The position numbers and the translations under genes are program-made. From assembly GCF_947072475.1 (NCBI RefSeq), contig NZ_CAMTIA010000006.1, positions 29,798 through 93,797 of the forward strand: a stretch of DNA of 64,000 bases. The letters are read 5' to 3'. Below are positions 43,835 to 54,705 of this stretch, piece after piece (the stretch's first letter is position 1; each line of letters begins with the position of its first letter). The stretch comes from an uncultured Deefgea sp. Its GTDB lineage: Bacteria > Pseudomonadota > Gammaproteobacteria > Burkholderiales > Chitinibacteraceae. The notes beneath the pieces are model-generated. The model did not search any database. It worked only from the letters and a program-made list of their open reading frames with translations, and was not told where the DNA came from.

Positions 43835-44601
43835 TCTGGTGCCACCCCTAAATACGCTTCGATCACTTTTGGATCGTTTTTAACGAGCTCAGGAATCCCC
43901 TCAGCAATTTTTTTACCGTAATCGAGCACCGCAATCCGATCGCACAAGCCCATCATTAATTTCACATCATGTTCAATCAATAAAATGGTCACGCCATCAT
44001 CACGAATTTTTTCCATGAGTTTTTTTAAATCATCGGTCTCTTTCGGATTCATCCCCGCAGCCGGTTCATCCAGCGCCAACAATTGCGGGTTCGTCGCCAA
44101 AGCGCGCGCAATCTCCAATCGGCGTTGATCACCATACGATAAATTCCGTGCCAACTCCTCGGCTCTATCGGCAATACCAACATAAGCAAGTAAGGTTTCC
44201 GCTTTGAGCGTAATCGCTGCCTCTTCAGCACGCGCTTTGGGTGGGCGAAATACTGCACCAATCACGCCAGTGTGGGTTCGAACATGTTGACCGACCATGA
44301 CGTTTTCTAAGGCGGTCATATTGGCAAACAAACGGATATTCTGAAATGTGCGTGCAATACCCGCCTCGACGACGACATTGGGTTTTTTACGAAACAAATC
44401 TTTGCCGTTAAACGTAAATTGCCCTTCATCGGGCTGATACAAGCCCGTCAGCACATTAAATAGCGTGGTTTTACCTGCCCCATTGGGGCCAATCAAACCG
44501 TAAATTTCACCCTTATTGATCGACAAAGCCACACCAGATAATGCATGCAATCCACCAAAGCGCTTATTGATGCCACTGATACTTAATAAAACCTCAGTCA
44601 T
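43831..44601 (-). CDS. livG: Branched-chain amino acid ABC transporter ATP-binding protein LivG
   Basis: From MTEVLLSISGINKRFGGLHALSGVAL; GPNGAGKTTLFNVLTGLY, LSYGDQRRLEIARALATNPQLLALDEPAAGMNP. Confidence 0.94.
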   Translation of the reverse strand: MTEVLLSISGINKRFGGLHALSGVALSINKGEIYGLIGPNGAGKTTLFNVLTGLYQPDEGQFTFNGKDLFRKKPNVVVEAGIARTFQNIRLFANMTALENVMVGQHVRTHTGVIGAVFRPPKARAEEAAITLKAETLLAYVGIADRAEELARNLSYGDQRRLEIARALATNPQLLALDEPAAGMNPKETDDLKKLMEKIRDDGVTILLIEHDVKLMMGLCDRIAVLDYGKKIAEGIPELVKNDPKVIEAYLGVAPE

Positions 44602-45769
44602 GATTGCGCTCCGCGTCTTGCAAACTGTCATTTTCTTGTTGCGAAATGGTTTTCGTTTTCGGGGCCAACTCAGCTCGGCGCTGTTTCGATGGCCACAGGC
44701 CAGCAGGTCTAACCAGCATGATCACAATCATTGCCAAACCAAAAATCAACATCCGTAAGTTTTCTGGATCAACCACCTTGCGGCCCACTAGCGCTTGCTG
44801 CAATGGATTAATCACGTCACGCAAAATTTCTGGCGTAATCGAGACAATCACCGCGCCTAAAATCACCCCAGGAATATTGCCCATCCCGCCCAGCACCACC
44901 ATGGCCAACACCATGATCGACTCCATCAAGGTAAACGACTCGGGTGATACAAAGCCTTGGAAGCTGGCAAATAAAGCCCCGGCTACACCACCAAAGCTCG
45001 CGCCCATGGCAAACGCCAATAGTTTAACGTTCCGAGTATTAATCCCCATCGCATTCGCGGCGATTTCATCTTCACGAATCGCCACCCATGCCCGGCCAAT
45101 TCGCGAGCGCTGTAAACGCATCGAAACAAAAATAATGAAAAAACACATTGCGAGAATCAGGTAGTAATACAAATGAATTTTCTCAAAACTAACACCCAAA
45201 AATTCAATTGGACGACCCAAATCGTAACCGGCAAATTGCACCGCCGGAATATTGTTAATCCCTTGTGGGCCATTGGTAATATTGATCGGACGATCTAAGT
45301 TATTCATGAAAATCCGAATAATCTCACCAAAACCCAAGGTCACAATGGCTAAATAATCACCGCGTAATTTCAATGTTGGCGAGCCCAACAATACGCCAAA
45401 CACCCCTGCGACAAACGCCGCAATCAGCATCATGACAAAGAAATTAGGTTGGAATAACCACTCTGGAATCACCGCCTGCAAATGCGGTGAATTGAGTAAG
45501 GCAAAGGTATAAGCGCCAACGGCATAAAACGCGATATAACCCAGATCGAGCAAACCGGCGTAACCCACCACAATATTGAGCCCTAAAGCCAACATAATGT
45601 AGAGCAAAGCAAAATCCACCGCCCTGAGCCATGAATTGCCACTTTCAAAAAAGTGGCCCAATGCCCAAGGCAAAATCGCTAACACCACGGCAATCACGCC
45701 CAGCACCAGCGTTGTTTTTAAGTTATTGGCACGAAATTCGGCGCTATTGATTGTACTTGTCATATTCAC
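44594..45769 (-). CDS. livM: Branched-chain amino acid ABC transporter permease LivM
   Basis: 391 aa multi-TM; ALGLNIVVGYAGLLDLGYIAFYAVGAY, WVAIREDEIAANAMGIN. Confidence 0.93.
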   Translation of the reverse strand: MNMTSTINSAEFRANNLKTTLVLGVIAVVLAILPWALGHFFESGNSWLRAVDFALLYIMLALGLNIVVGYAGLLDLGYIAFYAVGAYTFALLNSPHLQAVIPEWLFQPNFFVMMLIAAFVAGVFGVLLGSPTLKLRGDYLAIVTLGFGEIIRIFMNNLDRPINITNGPQGINNIPAVQFAGYDLGRPIEFLGVSFEKIHLYYYLILAMCFFIIFVSMRLQRSRIGRAWVAIREDEIAANAMGINTRNVKLLAFAMGASFGGVAGALFASFQGFVSPESFTLMESIMVLAMVVLGGMGNIPGVILGAVIVSITPEILRDVINPLQQALVGRKVVDPENLRMLIFGLAMIVIMLVRPAGLWPSKQRRAELAPKTKTISQQENDSLQDAERNHD

Positions 45770-45775
45770 CTCGGC

Positions 45776-46705
45776 TTAAGCACGTTCTGCAACGCGTTCA
45801 CCCATCAAACCTGAAGGGCGGAACACCAAGACTAGAATTAAAACGACAAATGCCAGAATGTCTTTGTAATTACTGCCAAGGACTCCGCCAGTTAAATCAC
45901 CGAGATAACCTGCACCCAAGCTTTCAATCACACCCAGTAATAAGCCGCCCAGAACAGCGCCACCTAAATTACCAATGCCACCGAGCACTGCGGCAGTAAA
46001 GGCCTTCAAACCAATCATAAAGCCCATATACGCGTGCGCTTGATCATAATTGGCGGCGACCATCACACCAGCCATCGCCCCCAAAGCCGAACCGATCACA
46101 AACGTCATTGAAATAATATGATTGACATTCACCCCCATTAATTTTGCTACTTCTGGGTTTTGTGCTGTGGCACGCATCGCGCGGCCCATTTTGGTTTTTT
46201 CAATCAGAAAATACATGCCTGCCATCAGCAGCAAAGTCAAAACCACAATCGCCACTTGAACTTGCGTAATCGAAGCGCCGCCAATGCTATACACCTCGGT
46301 CGGCAAAATCGCTGGGAACGGACGATAGTTACGACCCCAAATCAGCATCGCCAATTGTTGCAACACAATCGACACACCAATCGCAGTAATCAACGGCGCC
46401 AAACGAGGAGCACGGCGCAAAGGCCGGTAGGCTACTTTTTCAATGGTGTACCCAAGCACCATCGACACCGGTATCGCCATCAGTAAGCCAACCAACAACA
46501 GGGCCGGCCCCGATAAATTAAAATGATGTCCTAATAAGAAATTGATGCAGGTGATCGTCACCATTGCACCAATCATCACCACTTCACCATGCGCGAAATT
46601 AATCAATTGCATGATGCCGTACACCATGGTGTACCCCAAAGCAATCAGCGCATAAATGCTACCGATTACCAACCCATTAATAATTTGTTGGAGAAAAATA
46701 TCCAC
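45776..46705 (-). CDS. livH: Branched-chain amino acid ABC transporter permease LivH
   Basis: 309 aa; QQIINGLVIGSIYALIALGYTMVYGIMQLINFAHGEVVMIGAM. Confidence 0.94.
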   Translation of the reverse strand: MDIFLQQIINGLVIGSIYALIALGYTMVYGIMQLINFAHGEVVMIGAMVTITCINFLLGHHFNLSGPALLLVGLLMAIPVSMVLGYTIEKVAYRPLRRAPRLAPLITAIGVSIVLQQLAMLIWGRNYRPFPAILPTEVYSIGGASITQVQVAIVVLTLLLMAGMYFLIEKTKMGRAMRATAQNPEVAKLMGVNVNHIISMTFVIGSALGAMAGVMVAANYDQAHAYMGFMIGLKAFTAAVLGGIGNLGGAVLGGLLLGVIESLGAGYLGDLTGGVLGSNYKDILAFVVLILVLVFRPSGLMGERVAERA

Positions 46706-47041
46706 TGCAGGCCCGTCCCTAAAAAGACTATTCGTACAACGAAACGCGTGTTTCGCCGTTTTATTTATCCATGCTACGTATCAGTAACCACCAAATTCTA
46801 CCGTAACAGTTTGGATAACGTGAAAATTACCTGTTTGTGGTGATGCGGAATACTGCGGTTTTCCCTAGCTCTCCATGCTTACGGATTATTACACTTTCGT
46901 TATTAATGACGTCATCATGTTGGTTTGCCATGTATTGACAGCGCTAATGGGGTATTCATAAGCAGGCCATTACTCATATGGGCGGCAGCGATATACATCG
47001 TTAATCGTGCCAAACACCATCACAATCAATCAACATAAAAA

Positions 47042-47060
47042 AACCGCCCATCGGGCGGTT
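47042..47060 (-). terminator. Terminator downstream of astC/argD-like gene
   Basis: aaccgcccatcgggcggtt with upstream A-run (T-run on - strand). Confidence 0.8.
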
Positions 47061-47084
47061 GAGTATTAATTTAGCGATGACGTG

Positions 47085-48299
<1,215 letters not shown>

Positions 48300-48341
48300 T
48301 TAAAAATCAAATCAGCGATGACTCGATGATAAACTAAGACG

Positions 48342-48432
48342 ACGCCAGCGGGATATGCGGAGTAAGCGTATAAAAATAAACACTGTGTTTTTATACGCGC
48401 TATTGACGCTTGGTGTTCCGCCGCGCTGGCGT
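48342..48432. repeat. Nested (three-tier) inverted repeat in astC/argD - ybcH-like intergenic region
   Basis: acgccagcg (48342-48350)/cgctggcgt (48424-48432); gcgga (48357-48361)/tccgc (48417-48421); gcgtataaaaa (48366-48376)/tttttatacgc (48388-48398). Confidence 0.7.
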
Positions 48433-48501
48433 GATTTTCGTGGCGAATCAAGCATTGTCTTCGCGAAAATAACCGCCGCTACGAAAACGCCCTGCCCGCC
48501 G

Positions 48502-49476
48502 CTATTGACGGTGAATTGGGCCATGTAGCGATTCTATTTTGCAATCGGAATTCGCAATACCCAACATGGACTCACTTAACTGATTGAGTGAAAAATACAC
48601 CGTTGGCGAATACCCTGTTGCAGCACACCAAACGGCTTTTCTTTGCTGGACCTCAGACACGTTAGCAGGACAAAAACGCTGTGCCTTAGCGCTATCTTGC
48701 TCGGTAAATACCTCTAAAATGCCGCTCCACTGTTGCCGTGGCAGCGCAGCATTCACCGCACTTAGATAGGAGGCCGTCGCTGGCTGCGGTTTACGCAATA
48801 CGCCTTGCCCGCCTTGCACCATCCATTGAATACCAGTTTGCTGCTGTAATGAGCGCAGCATTTCTGCGTATTCTTTGGGTGGACTAAACCCGCCAAAAAA
48901 AGAGCTCGCGTACACCGGCAAATCAGGTCGTAACGCCTTTAAATCCCGCGAAATAGCTTGATAATGCCGCATCAACATTGCTTGTCTAGCTGGCGTTCGC
49001 CAATTCAAATCATCAATTTCTTCGGGAAGATACCAACCAATTATTTTCACCTTTGATTGCACGATGATTTTTTTGGCCTCAGCAAGACTCAATTCACGCA
49101 AACCTGACAAATACGCCTCTAATTTATTATCGGGCAAATCAAGTGCTTTAAAAAAACTCGGGTCGGAGTACAGACCCATGATGTAACTACGATGCCCATT
49201 CAGCAGCAAACGATTATGCAACCAGCCCGAGCCATCACTGGGCCAAAATTCAGCCTGCCCACTGCGACTCCATTGCAACAGCACAATCCCAAAACCCTGC
49301 GCATCTAACTGCCGATTAATTCGGCGTGCGTTGGCCGGAGTGACTTCAGACTGACTTTGCCACGGTTGCAAGATCACTGTTTTAACCGCCGGTTCTTGGC
49401 AGGAACTAGCCAATAACTCGGCACTCAATACTAACGTCGATACAGCCCATATCCATTTCAATGTGTAACGCTCCAA
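48502..49476 (-). CDS. YbcH-like periplasmic protein with DUF4434 (TIM-barrel-like) domain
   Basis: 324 aa; N-terminal signal sequence ending ASS; VKTVILQPWQSQ..., KIIGWYLPEEIDDLNW, PVYASSFFGGF; 3' of the nfrA-like gene. Confidence 0.65.
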   Translation of the reverse strand: MERYTLKWIWAVSTLVLSAELLASSCQEPAVKTVILQPWQSQSEVTPANARRINRQLDAQGFGIVLLQWSRSGQAEFWPSDGSGWLHNRLLLNGHRSYIMGLYSDPSFFKALDLPDNKLEAYLSGLRELSLAEAKKIIVQSKVKIIGWYLPEEIDDLNWRTPARQAMLMRHYQAISRDLKALRPDLPVYASSFFGGFSPPKEYAEMLRSLQQQTGIQWMVQGGQGVLRKPQPATASYLSAVNAALPRQQWSGILEVFTEQDSAKAQRFCPANVSEVQQRKAVWCAATGYSPTVYFSLNQLSESMLGIANSDCKIESLHGPIHRQ

Positions 49477-51932
49477 CGGAATAAAACAGCGAATCGATCA
49501 TCGCTATTACCACCAATCGCTTGCCGAACCTCGACTGCAATCCTTTGCTGCTGGTCAGGTGCCCGCCAAGGGTCACCACCAAACCAAGTCATCAAGGCGA
49601 GTCCTACCCCAATATCAAATCGGCTCACGGTCGAATGTTGGTCATTATCCGTATTCGTAGCGACCATGCTATTGATGTAAGGCATTAAAGTCGTTTTACC
49701 TGCATCGATTAAACGATAGTGTTCACCGACTTCAAGCACCCCAGTTAAATAGTAGCTATTGGCACGAGCTAGCCATGCCGCATCCCCATACACGCTCAGC
49801 GAAGTCCATTGCGCTTTAACCGGCTGCCAATCGGTATTGATTGAATGCGATCCCGATAAGCGCAGCATCATATCTTGCGTATATTTTGCATCATCGCGGT
49901 AAATCCACTCAGCAGACCCCATCAGTACATAATTTGTTAATAGCCGTTGGCGAACGCCCACGCTGAAATTGGCATTGTGATTTAATAATTTTAACGATTG
50001 ATCTTGCAAGCTGGCATCACTGCGAACAAAAATGCTCGTTGGTAATGCCACATCGATAAGCGGATCAAGCCGGTATGCCAGCTCAGCATTGATCGCACCA
50101 CCATATTGCGCAAATTGCACTGGACTACTGACCAGCTGGCCATCGGGACCTTGATTCAAACGAATCTGGCTACCCAAAGACCAACTCCATCGGTCTTCCA
50201 AAGTTTGCACATTGCGTTGCCAACCAAACAGCTGCGTTTGCATCGCCGTCTCATCCAAGCCCAATCGAGTTTGGATTTCGGCTTGGTGATCAATACTGAA
50301 GCGTAAATCCGCAATGGCCAACTCAGTTTGCCCCAAGGCCATTTCAAGCTGCGCAATTTCAGGGCTGAGCTCTTTACGATTGGCATCGTGCGCCAAAGCG
50401 GCACGAAATAAGGCTAAGGCTTGCTCTGCTTTGCCTTGGCCTTTCAACCAAAAGCCATATTCAGCCAAAATCTGCGGGTTGTTCGGTGCCAATTGGGCTG
50501 CCTGCGCCAATGCCGCACCTTGTTGTTCATGGCGCTGCAATTGCTGCAAAAAACCAGCGTATTCGTACCACAACAAGGCACTGGGCTTTGCGGCTAAGGC
50601 TTCTTGATAAGCGGTATCTGCCGCCGCAAAATCTGCATGTTGACGAGCTTGTCTTGCACGCCCCAACGCCAATTCACCCGGCGGAAAATAATCGGGATAA
50701 TGCGCCGCAATATCCGCACTCACCGCCAAATCGAGATGCTGCAGCGCTAGTTTTGCCAATTCACGCGCCTGCGATTCGTTCATTTCCAACTGCAAGCGTT
50801 GATCTAAACGCTGCATCCCTTGCGCGACATCGCCACTAGCCAGCAACGCCTCACCTTCACCTTGCATTGCGGGGATTGATGCATGACCTTTTAGCTCACT
50901 CAGTTGATTGGCTGCCGCAAAATAAGCCGCAGCCTGTTGGTAATTGTCCCGACTGCAATAGGCCGCCGCCATTTGGCTGCGCTCGGTCGTTTGACTGGGC
51001 AAATTAGACACTGGCGTCTCTCTCAACAACAAAGGACAGTTTTTCCCTTGCAAGAGATTAGTCAGCGTTTCACCCAAGGCGGGGGTCCATAAATGCGCTT
51101 GCCTTAACTGAGCGAGCTGCCGCTGTAGTTCCACGTCTTGATGCTTGGTCATTAAGGCCGAAAAATCGGCGCTGATTTTCGCTTCGCGCTGCGCGGCAGG
51201 CAATGCGGCATACGGAAAAAGGGCGGCCGGTTGCAATGCGCGCGGCGTGGCGGGTTGAGCACGCTGCGCAACTGGCGGTGATTTTTTAGGCTTGATCGTT
51301 GCCGCGATCGACGGCATTGCCGATGGCAATAACTTGGCGGAGAAAGTCGGATTGGACTTGGCCGATTGCAGCACCGCCTCCACCTGAGTCAACAAGGCTG
51401 GGGGCAAAGTAATCTGATATTTCGCAATTTGCGCCAAAGCATGTTGAATCTGCGTCACGTTGCCTTGTCGTACCGCTGCATTCATCCAAACGTCCGCCAC
51501 TTTACTGCGCGCCACAGGCGTTAAGCCCGAACGTTTTAAGGCTTCAGGCGCAAGCTGCAATAGACGAGCATCATCGTGATTTAAATAAGCGTTCCACGCT
51601 TGCAATAAATAGCCCATGCCATCATTGGGCGCGCGGTGCAGCCAATCTTTCCCCAAACGACTCAAGCACTGCGCATCTTGCTGCCGCGAGCACACTTCAG
51701 CCAATGCTAACGTCGCTTTTCTTTGGTGTGGATCAATTTTATAAACCTCTTCAAACCATTGCCGAGCCCCCGCGTAATCGCCCTTATCTAAGCGCTGATA
51801 GGCTTTTTCCATGCGCGGATACGTTCTAAACTCACGCCATTCATCCCCCAGCCAACTGGCTTTTACGGGCGAACTCAAACCCAATGCCATGCACAAAAAG
51901 GACACAGCGCTAATCGATTTATTTTTTATCAT
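49458..51932 (-). CDS. nfrA: NfrA-like outer-membrane protein (N4 adsorption protein A family): TPR region plus C-terminal beta-barrel domain
   Basis: Start trimmed to [35 protein letters not shown]; many TPR-like helical repeats; C-terminal LEDRWSWSLGSQIRLNQG...GDPWRAPDQQQRIAVEVRQAIGGNSDDRFAVLFRWSVTH; next to nfrB-like gene. Confidence 0.8.
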   Translation of the reverse strand: MIKNKSISAVSFLCMALGLSSPVKASWLGDEWREFRTYPRMEKAYQRLDKGDYAGARQWFEEVYKIDPHQRKATLALAEVCSRQQDAQCLSRLGKDWLHRAPNDGMGYLLQAWNAYLNHDDARLLQLAPEALKRSGLTPVARSKVADVWMNAAVRQGNVTQIQHALAQIAKYQITLPPALLTQVEAVLQSAKSNPTFSAKLLPSAMPSIAATIKPKKSPPVAQRAQPATPRALQPAALFPYAALPAAQREAKISADFSALMTKHQDVELQRQLAQLRQAHLWTPALGETLTNLLQGKNCPLLLRETPVSNLPSQTTERSQMAAAYCSRDNYQQAAAYFAAANQLSELKGHASIPAMQGEGEALLASGDVAQGMQRLDQRLQLEMNESQARELAKLALQHLDLAVSADIAAHYPDYFPPGELALGRARQARQHADFAAADTAYQEALAAKPSALLWYEYAGFLQQLQRHEQQGAALAQAAQLAPNNPQILAEYGFWLKGQGKAEQALALFRAALAHDANRKELSPEIAQLEMALGQTELAIADLRFSIDHQAEIQTRLGLDETAMQTQLFGWQRNVQTLEDRWSWSLGSQIRLNQGPDGQLVSSPVQFAQYGGAINAELAYRLDPLIDVALPTSIFVRSDASLQDQSLKLLNHNANFSVGVRQRLLTNYVLMGSAEWIYRDDAKYTQDMMLRLSGSHSINTDWQPVKAQWTSLSVYGDAAWLARANSYYLTGVLEVGEHYRLIDAGKTTLMPYINSMVATNTDNDQHSTVSRFDIGVGLALMTWFGGDPWRAPDQQQRIAVEVRQAIGGNSDDRFAVLFRWSVTH

Positions 51933-53397
51933 CCGGTTCTCCCGCGTGTAAATCAGGAAAGTCATGGCTGGTTTTATCCCACTGCACGGCTCGACCGGTT
52001 TTATTACTATTTCTTACCTGAGAAAACGCCCGAAAAAATGCGGCAATATTAATCACATTACCGACAATCATTCGCGGCAGCGATTGCAAGCCTTGCCAAA
52101 AGCCAAAATAACGCCGGGTAAAAATAAAGCGTTGCATCACGCGATTCAGCATAAAGAAAAAATTAATCCCGACCAAAATCCACAAACGACTGTCGGACTC
52201 AATCAGCTCAGGAAAAGTCCACCACTCGGGATTGGCCACATGGTGCAACCACGCCTGAAAAACCGTCAGCACAATCACATAACCCATCAGTAAGGAAGGA
52301 AAAGCGATCACGCTTTTTCGATCTCGCGCCAACATATACTTCATTAGGGGTTTACCGCTCCAGCCCAAGTTTTTTGTGCCTTGGAAGACAATACCCACAA
52401 TCCATCTGGATTTTTGTCGAATCGCTTGCCACAGATGATTTGGAAAATACTCCTGCACACAAATCATATCGTGCACGCCTCGTCGGCCAAACCACGCCGG
52501 CGCTTCGCCTTTAAATTGGACTTGATAATGCAGCATCATTTCGCGCGCACCCACTTCATGCAAGCGAAAACCGATCTCATAATCTTCAGTCAGCGTGCCG
52601 GTATCAAACACCACCCCACCATTGATTTCGGACAGCAAACCCAAGGCTTTACGACTAAATGCCGTGCCCACGCCCGCACTGGGCACTTGGCCGGTGAGTA
52701 ATTGCCTTACCAATATATCTTTGCCATGCCATTCAGCAAATTCATCGACATAATGATTGCCGACGACATTTTGCCAAGATCGCGCCAAAGGCATCACCGG
52801 CAGCTGCACTAAATCAAATTGGGGCACCAAGCGATTAAACGCCCGTAATTCCAAAGGATGAATCATGTCTTCGGCATCGTGATACGCCAAGCAAGTGAAG
52901 TGAATCCCTTCTCGCTGTTCCATATCAAGAATAAAAGCGACCACATGATTTAAGCAATCGGCCTTGGTCGTCGGCCCTGGATCACAGGTGACGACTTTGT
53001 GGACATTGGGGTATTTTTTGGCCACCAAGTCCACTTCAGCCTGCGTTTCTGGATCATTGGGATAGGTGCCGACAAAAATATGATAATTGTCGTAGTCAAA
53101 CGTGCTCGCCGCATAATCGGCCATCCGCTGAATCACCGGCGCTTCATGCCAAGCCGGAATCATAATGGCAATGGCTTGCTGCGCATCTTGATACAAATCA
53201 TCGGCATATTCAGGCAGGTATTGACTTCTACGCCATGATTTTCGGTGCTTAAAGCGCCATACCCAATAGCGACAATCAATAAAAAAATCATCGAGCGAGC
53301 TCAAAAAAATCACCACAATCCCCAACTTCAATAATAAGGAGATCAAAAACCAATACGCCGCCAAAACATCGAGCCAACTCACTGCGCCACCTGCCAA
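51919..53397 (-). CDS. nfrB: NfrB-like inner-membrane family-2 glycosyltransferase (no C-terminal MshEN region)
   Basis: 492 aa; [132 protein letters not shown]; ends [20 protein letters not shown]. Confidence 0.88.
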   Translation of the reverse strand: MAGGAVSWLDVLAAYWFLISLLLKLGIVVIFLSSLDDFFIDCRYWVWRFKHRKSWRRSQYLPEYADDLYQDAQQAIAIMIPAWHEAPVIQRMADYAASTFDYDNYHIFVGTYPNDPETQAEVDLVAKKYPNVHKVVTCDPGPTTKADCLNHVVAFILDMEQREGIHFTCLAYHDAEDMIHPLELRAFNRLVPQFDLVQLPVMPLARSWQNVVGNHYVDEFAEWHGKDILVRQLLTGQVPSAGVGTAFSRKALGLLSEINGGVVFDTGTLTEDYEIGFRLHEVGAREMMLHYQVQFKGEAPAWFGRRGVHDMICVQEYFPNHLWQAIRQKSRWIVGIVFQGTKNLGWSGKPLMKYMLARDRKSVIAFPSLLMGYVIVLTVFQAWLHHVANPEWWTFPELIESDSRLWILVGINFFFMLNRVMQRFIFTRRYFGFWQGLQSLPRMIVGNVINIAAFFRAFSQVRNSNKTGRAVQWDKTSHDFPDLHAGEPDDKK

Positions 53398-54539
53398 GCC
53401 GCAATTAAATCAACAATCCGCTTGGCCGCATGACCATCACCATACGGATTGCTAGCCTGAGCCATCGCCTGATACACCGCAGGCTCATCGAGCAACTGCC
53501 TCACCGCCTCCACAATCCGCTCGCCATCAGTACCTACTAGCTTGGCGGTGCCGGCAGCAACCGCTTCTGGGCGCTCGGTGGTTTCGCGCATCACCAACAC
53601 TGGTTTACCTAAAGTGGGGGCCTCTTCTTGAATGCCGCCGCTATCGGTGAGTACCAAAAATGAGCGCTTTAATAAATACACAAAGGGCAAATAAGTCTGC
53701 GGATCAATCAAATGCACGTTGGCGCATGATTGCAAAATTTCATTCACCGGCGCTTGCACCTGTGGATTTAAATGCACTGGATACACGATTTGCACATCAT
53801 CACGCATGGCTAACTGGCGCAATGCTTGGCAGATATGCACAAAGCCATCGCCAAAATTTTCTCGCCGATGGCCGGTGACTAAAATCAGTTTTTTACTTGG
53901 ATCTAAAAAAGCAAAATCAGCGGCAAGCGACAAAGCCAAATCGGCATCAGTATCAATTTGCTGACTCACTTGCAACAAAGCATCGAGCACCGTATTGCCG
54001 GTGACAAACACCGACTCTGGTGCCACCCCTGCCTGCAGTAAATTATTGGCAGCCGTTGCTGTCGGCGCGAAATGCAGCGCGGCAAATAAGCCCACCACCG
54101 AGCGATTGAGCTCTTCGGGCCACGGCGCGTATAAATTGCCCGTTCTCAAACCGGCTTCTACATGCCCAACCGGAATATGCTGATAAAACGCCGCCAGTCC
54201 CGCCGCCAATGTGGTGGTGGTATCGCCATGCACCAACACTAAATCCGGTTGATAAGCCACCAACACATCGCGCACGCCCTGCAATGCCCGCGCCGTCAAG
54301 TCAGTCAGATTTTGTCCAGGCTGCATTAAATTCAAATCGTAATCGGCCTCTAGGCCAAATAAATGCATCACTTGATCGAGCATTTCCCGATGCTGTGCCG
54401 TCACACACACTCGGCACTCAATTTCGCTATTGGCCTGCAAAGCCAAAACCAGCGGTGCCATCTTAATGGCCTCAGGGCGAGTACCAAAAACACAGAGCAC
54501 TTTCTTTTTTTGCTGTTTTGCTGGTTGGTGTAAGCTCAT
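53379..54539 (-). CDS. wecB: UDP-N-acetylglucosamine 2-epimerase (non-hydrolysing)
   Basis: From [112 protein letters not shown]. Confidence 0.95.
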   Translation of the reverse strand: MSLHQPAKQQKKKVLCVFGTRPEAIKMAPLVLALQANSEIECRVCVTAQHREMLDQVMHLFGLEADYDLNLMQPGQNLTDLTARALQGVRDVLVAYQPDLVLVHGDTTTTLAAGLAAFYQHIPVGHVEAGLRTGNLYAPWPEELNRSVVGLFAALHFAPTATAANNLLQAGVAPESVFVTGNTVLDALLQVSQQIDTDADLALSLAADFAFLDPSKKLILVTGHRRENFGDGFVHICQALRQLAMRDDVQIVYPVHLNPQVQAPVNEILQSCANVHLIDPQTYLPFVYLLKRSFLVLTDSGGIQEEAPTLGKPVLVMRETTERPEAVAAGTAKLVGTDGERIVEAVRQLLDEPAVYQAMAQASNPYGDGHAAKRIVDLIAAWQVAQ

Positions 54540-54641
54540 TGCATGTATACCTGAATTAAATATGTAAATACATTTTAGTTTAAGTAAGTAAAGTATCAGC
54601 ACTCATTTCAGCAAAATTATTCACACCGCCACGCGGCAAAA

Positions 54642-54673
54642 AAATACCGGCAGCGTAGCGCTTGCCGGTATTT
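54642..54673 (-). terminator. Rho-independent terminator downstream of ppsA
   Basis: aaataccggca...tgccggtattt with T tract on the - strand. Confidence 0.85.
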
Positions 54674-54705
54674 ATCGGAAAAAACAAAGCCATAACTACG
54701 CCGTA

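Noticed and set aside
46940-46995. ggggtattcataagcaggcc... upstream of livH as a possible fifth 49-nt element
   Set aside because: The sequence 49 nt downstream does not end in ATACCY and there is no stem complementarity.
48312-48524. 70-aa - strand ORF MAQFTVNSGGQGVF...
   Set aside because: Spans the nested inverted repeat and overlaps the 3' end of the ybcH-like gene; Arg/Ser-rich with no domain signal.
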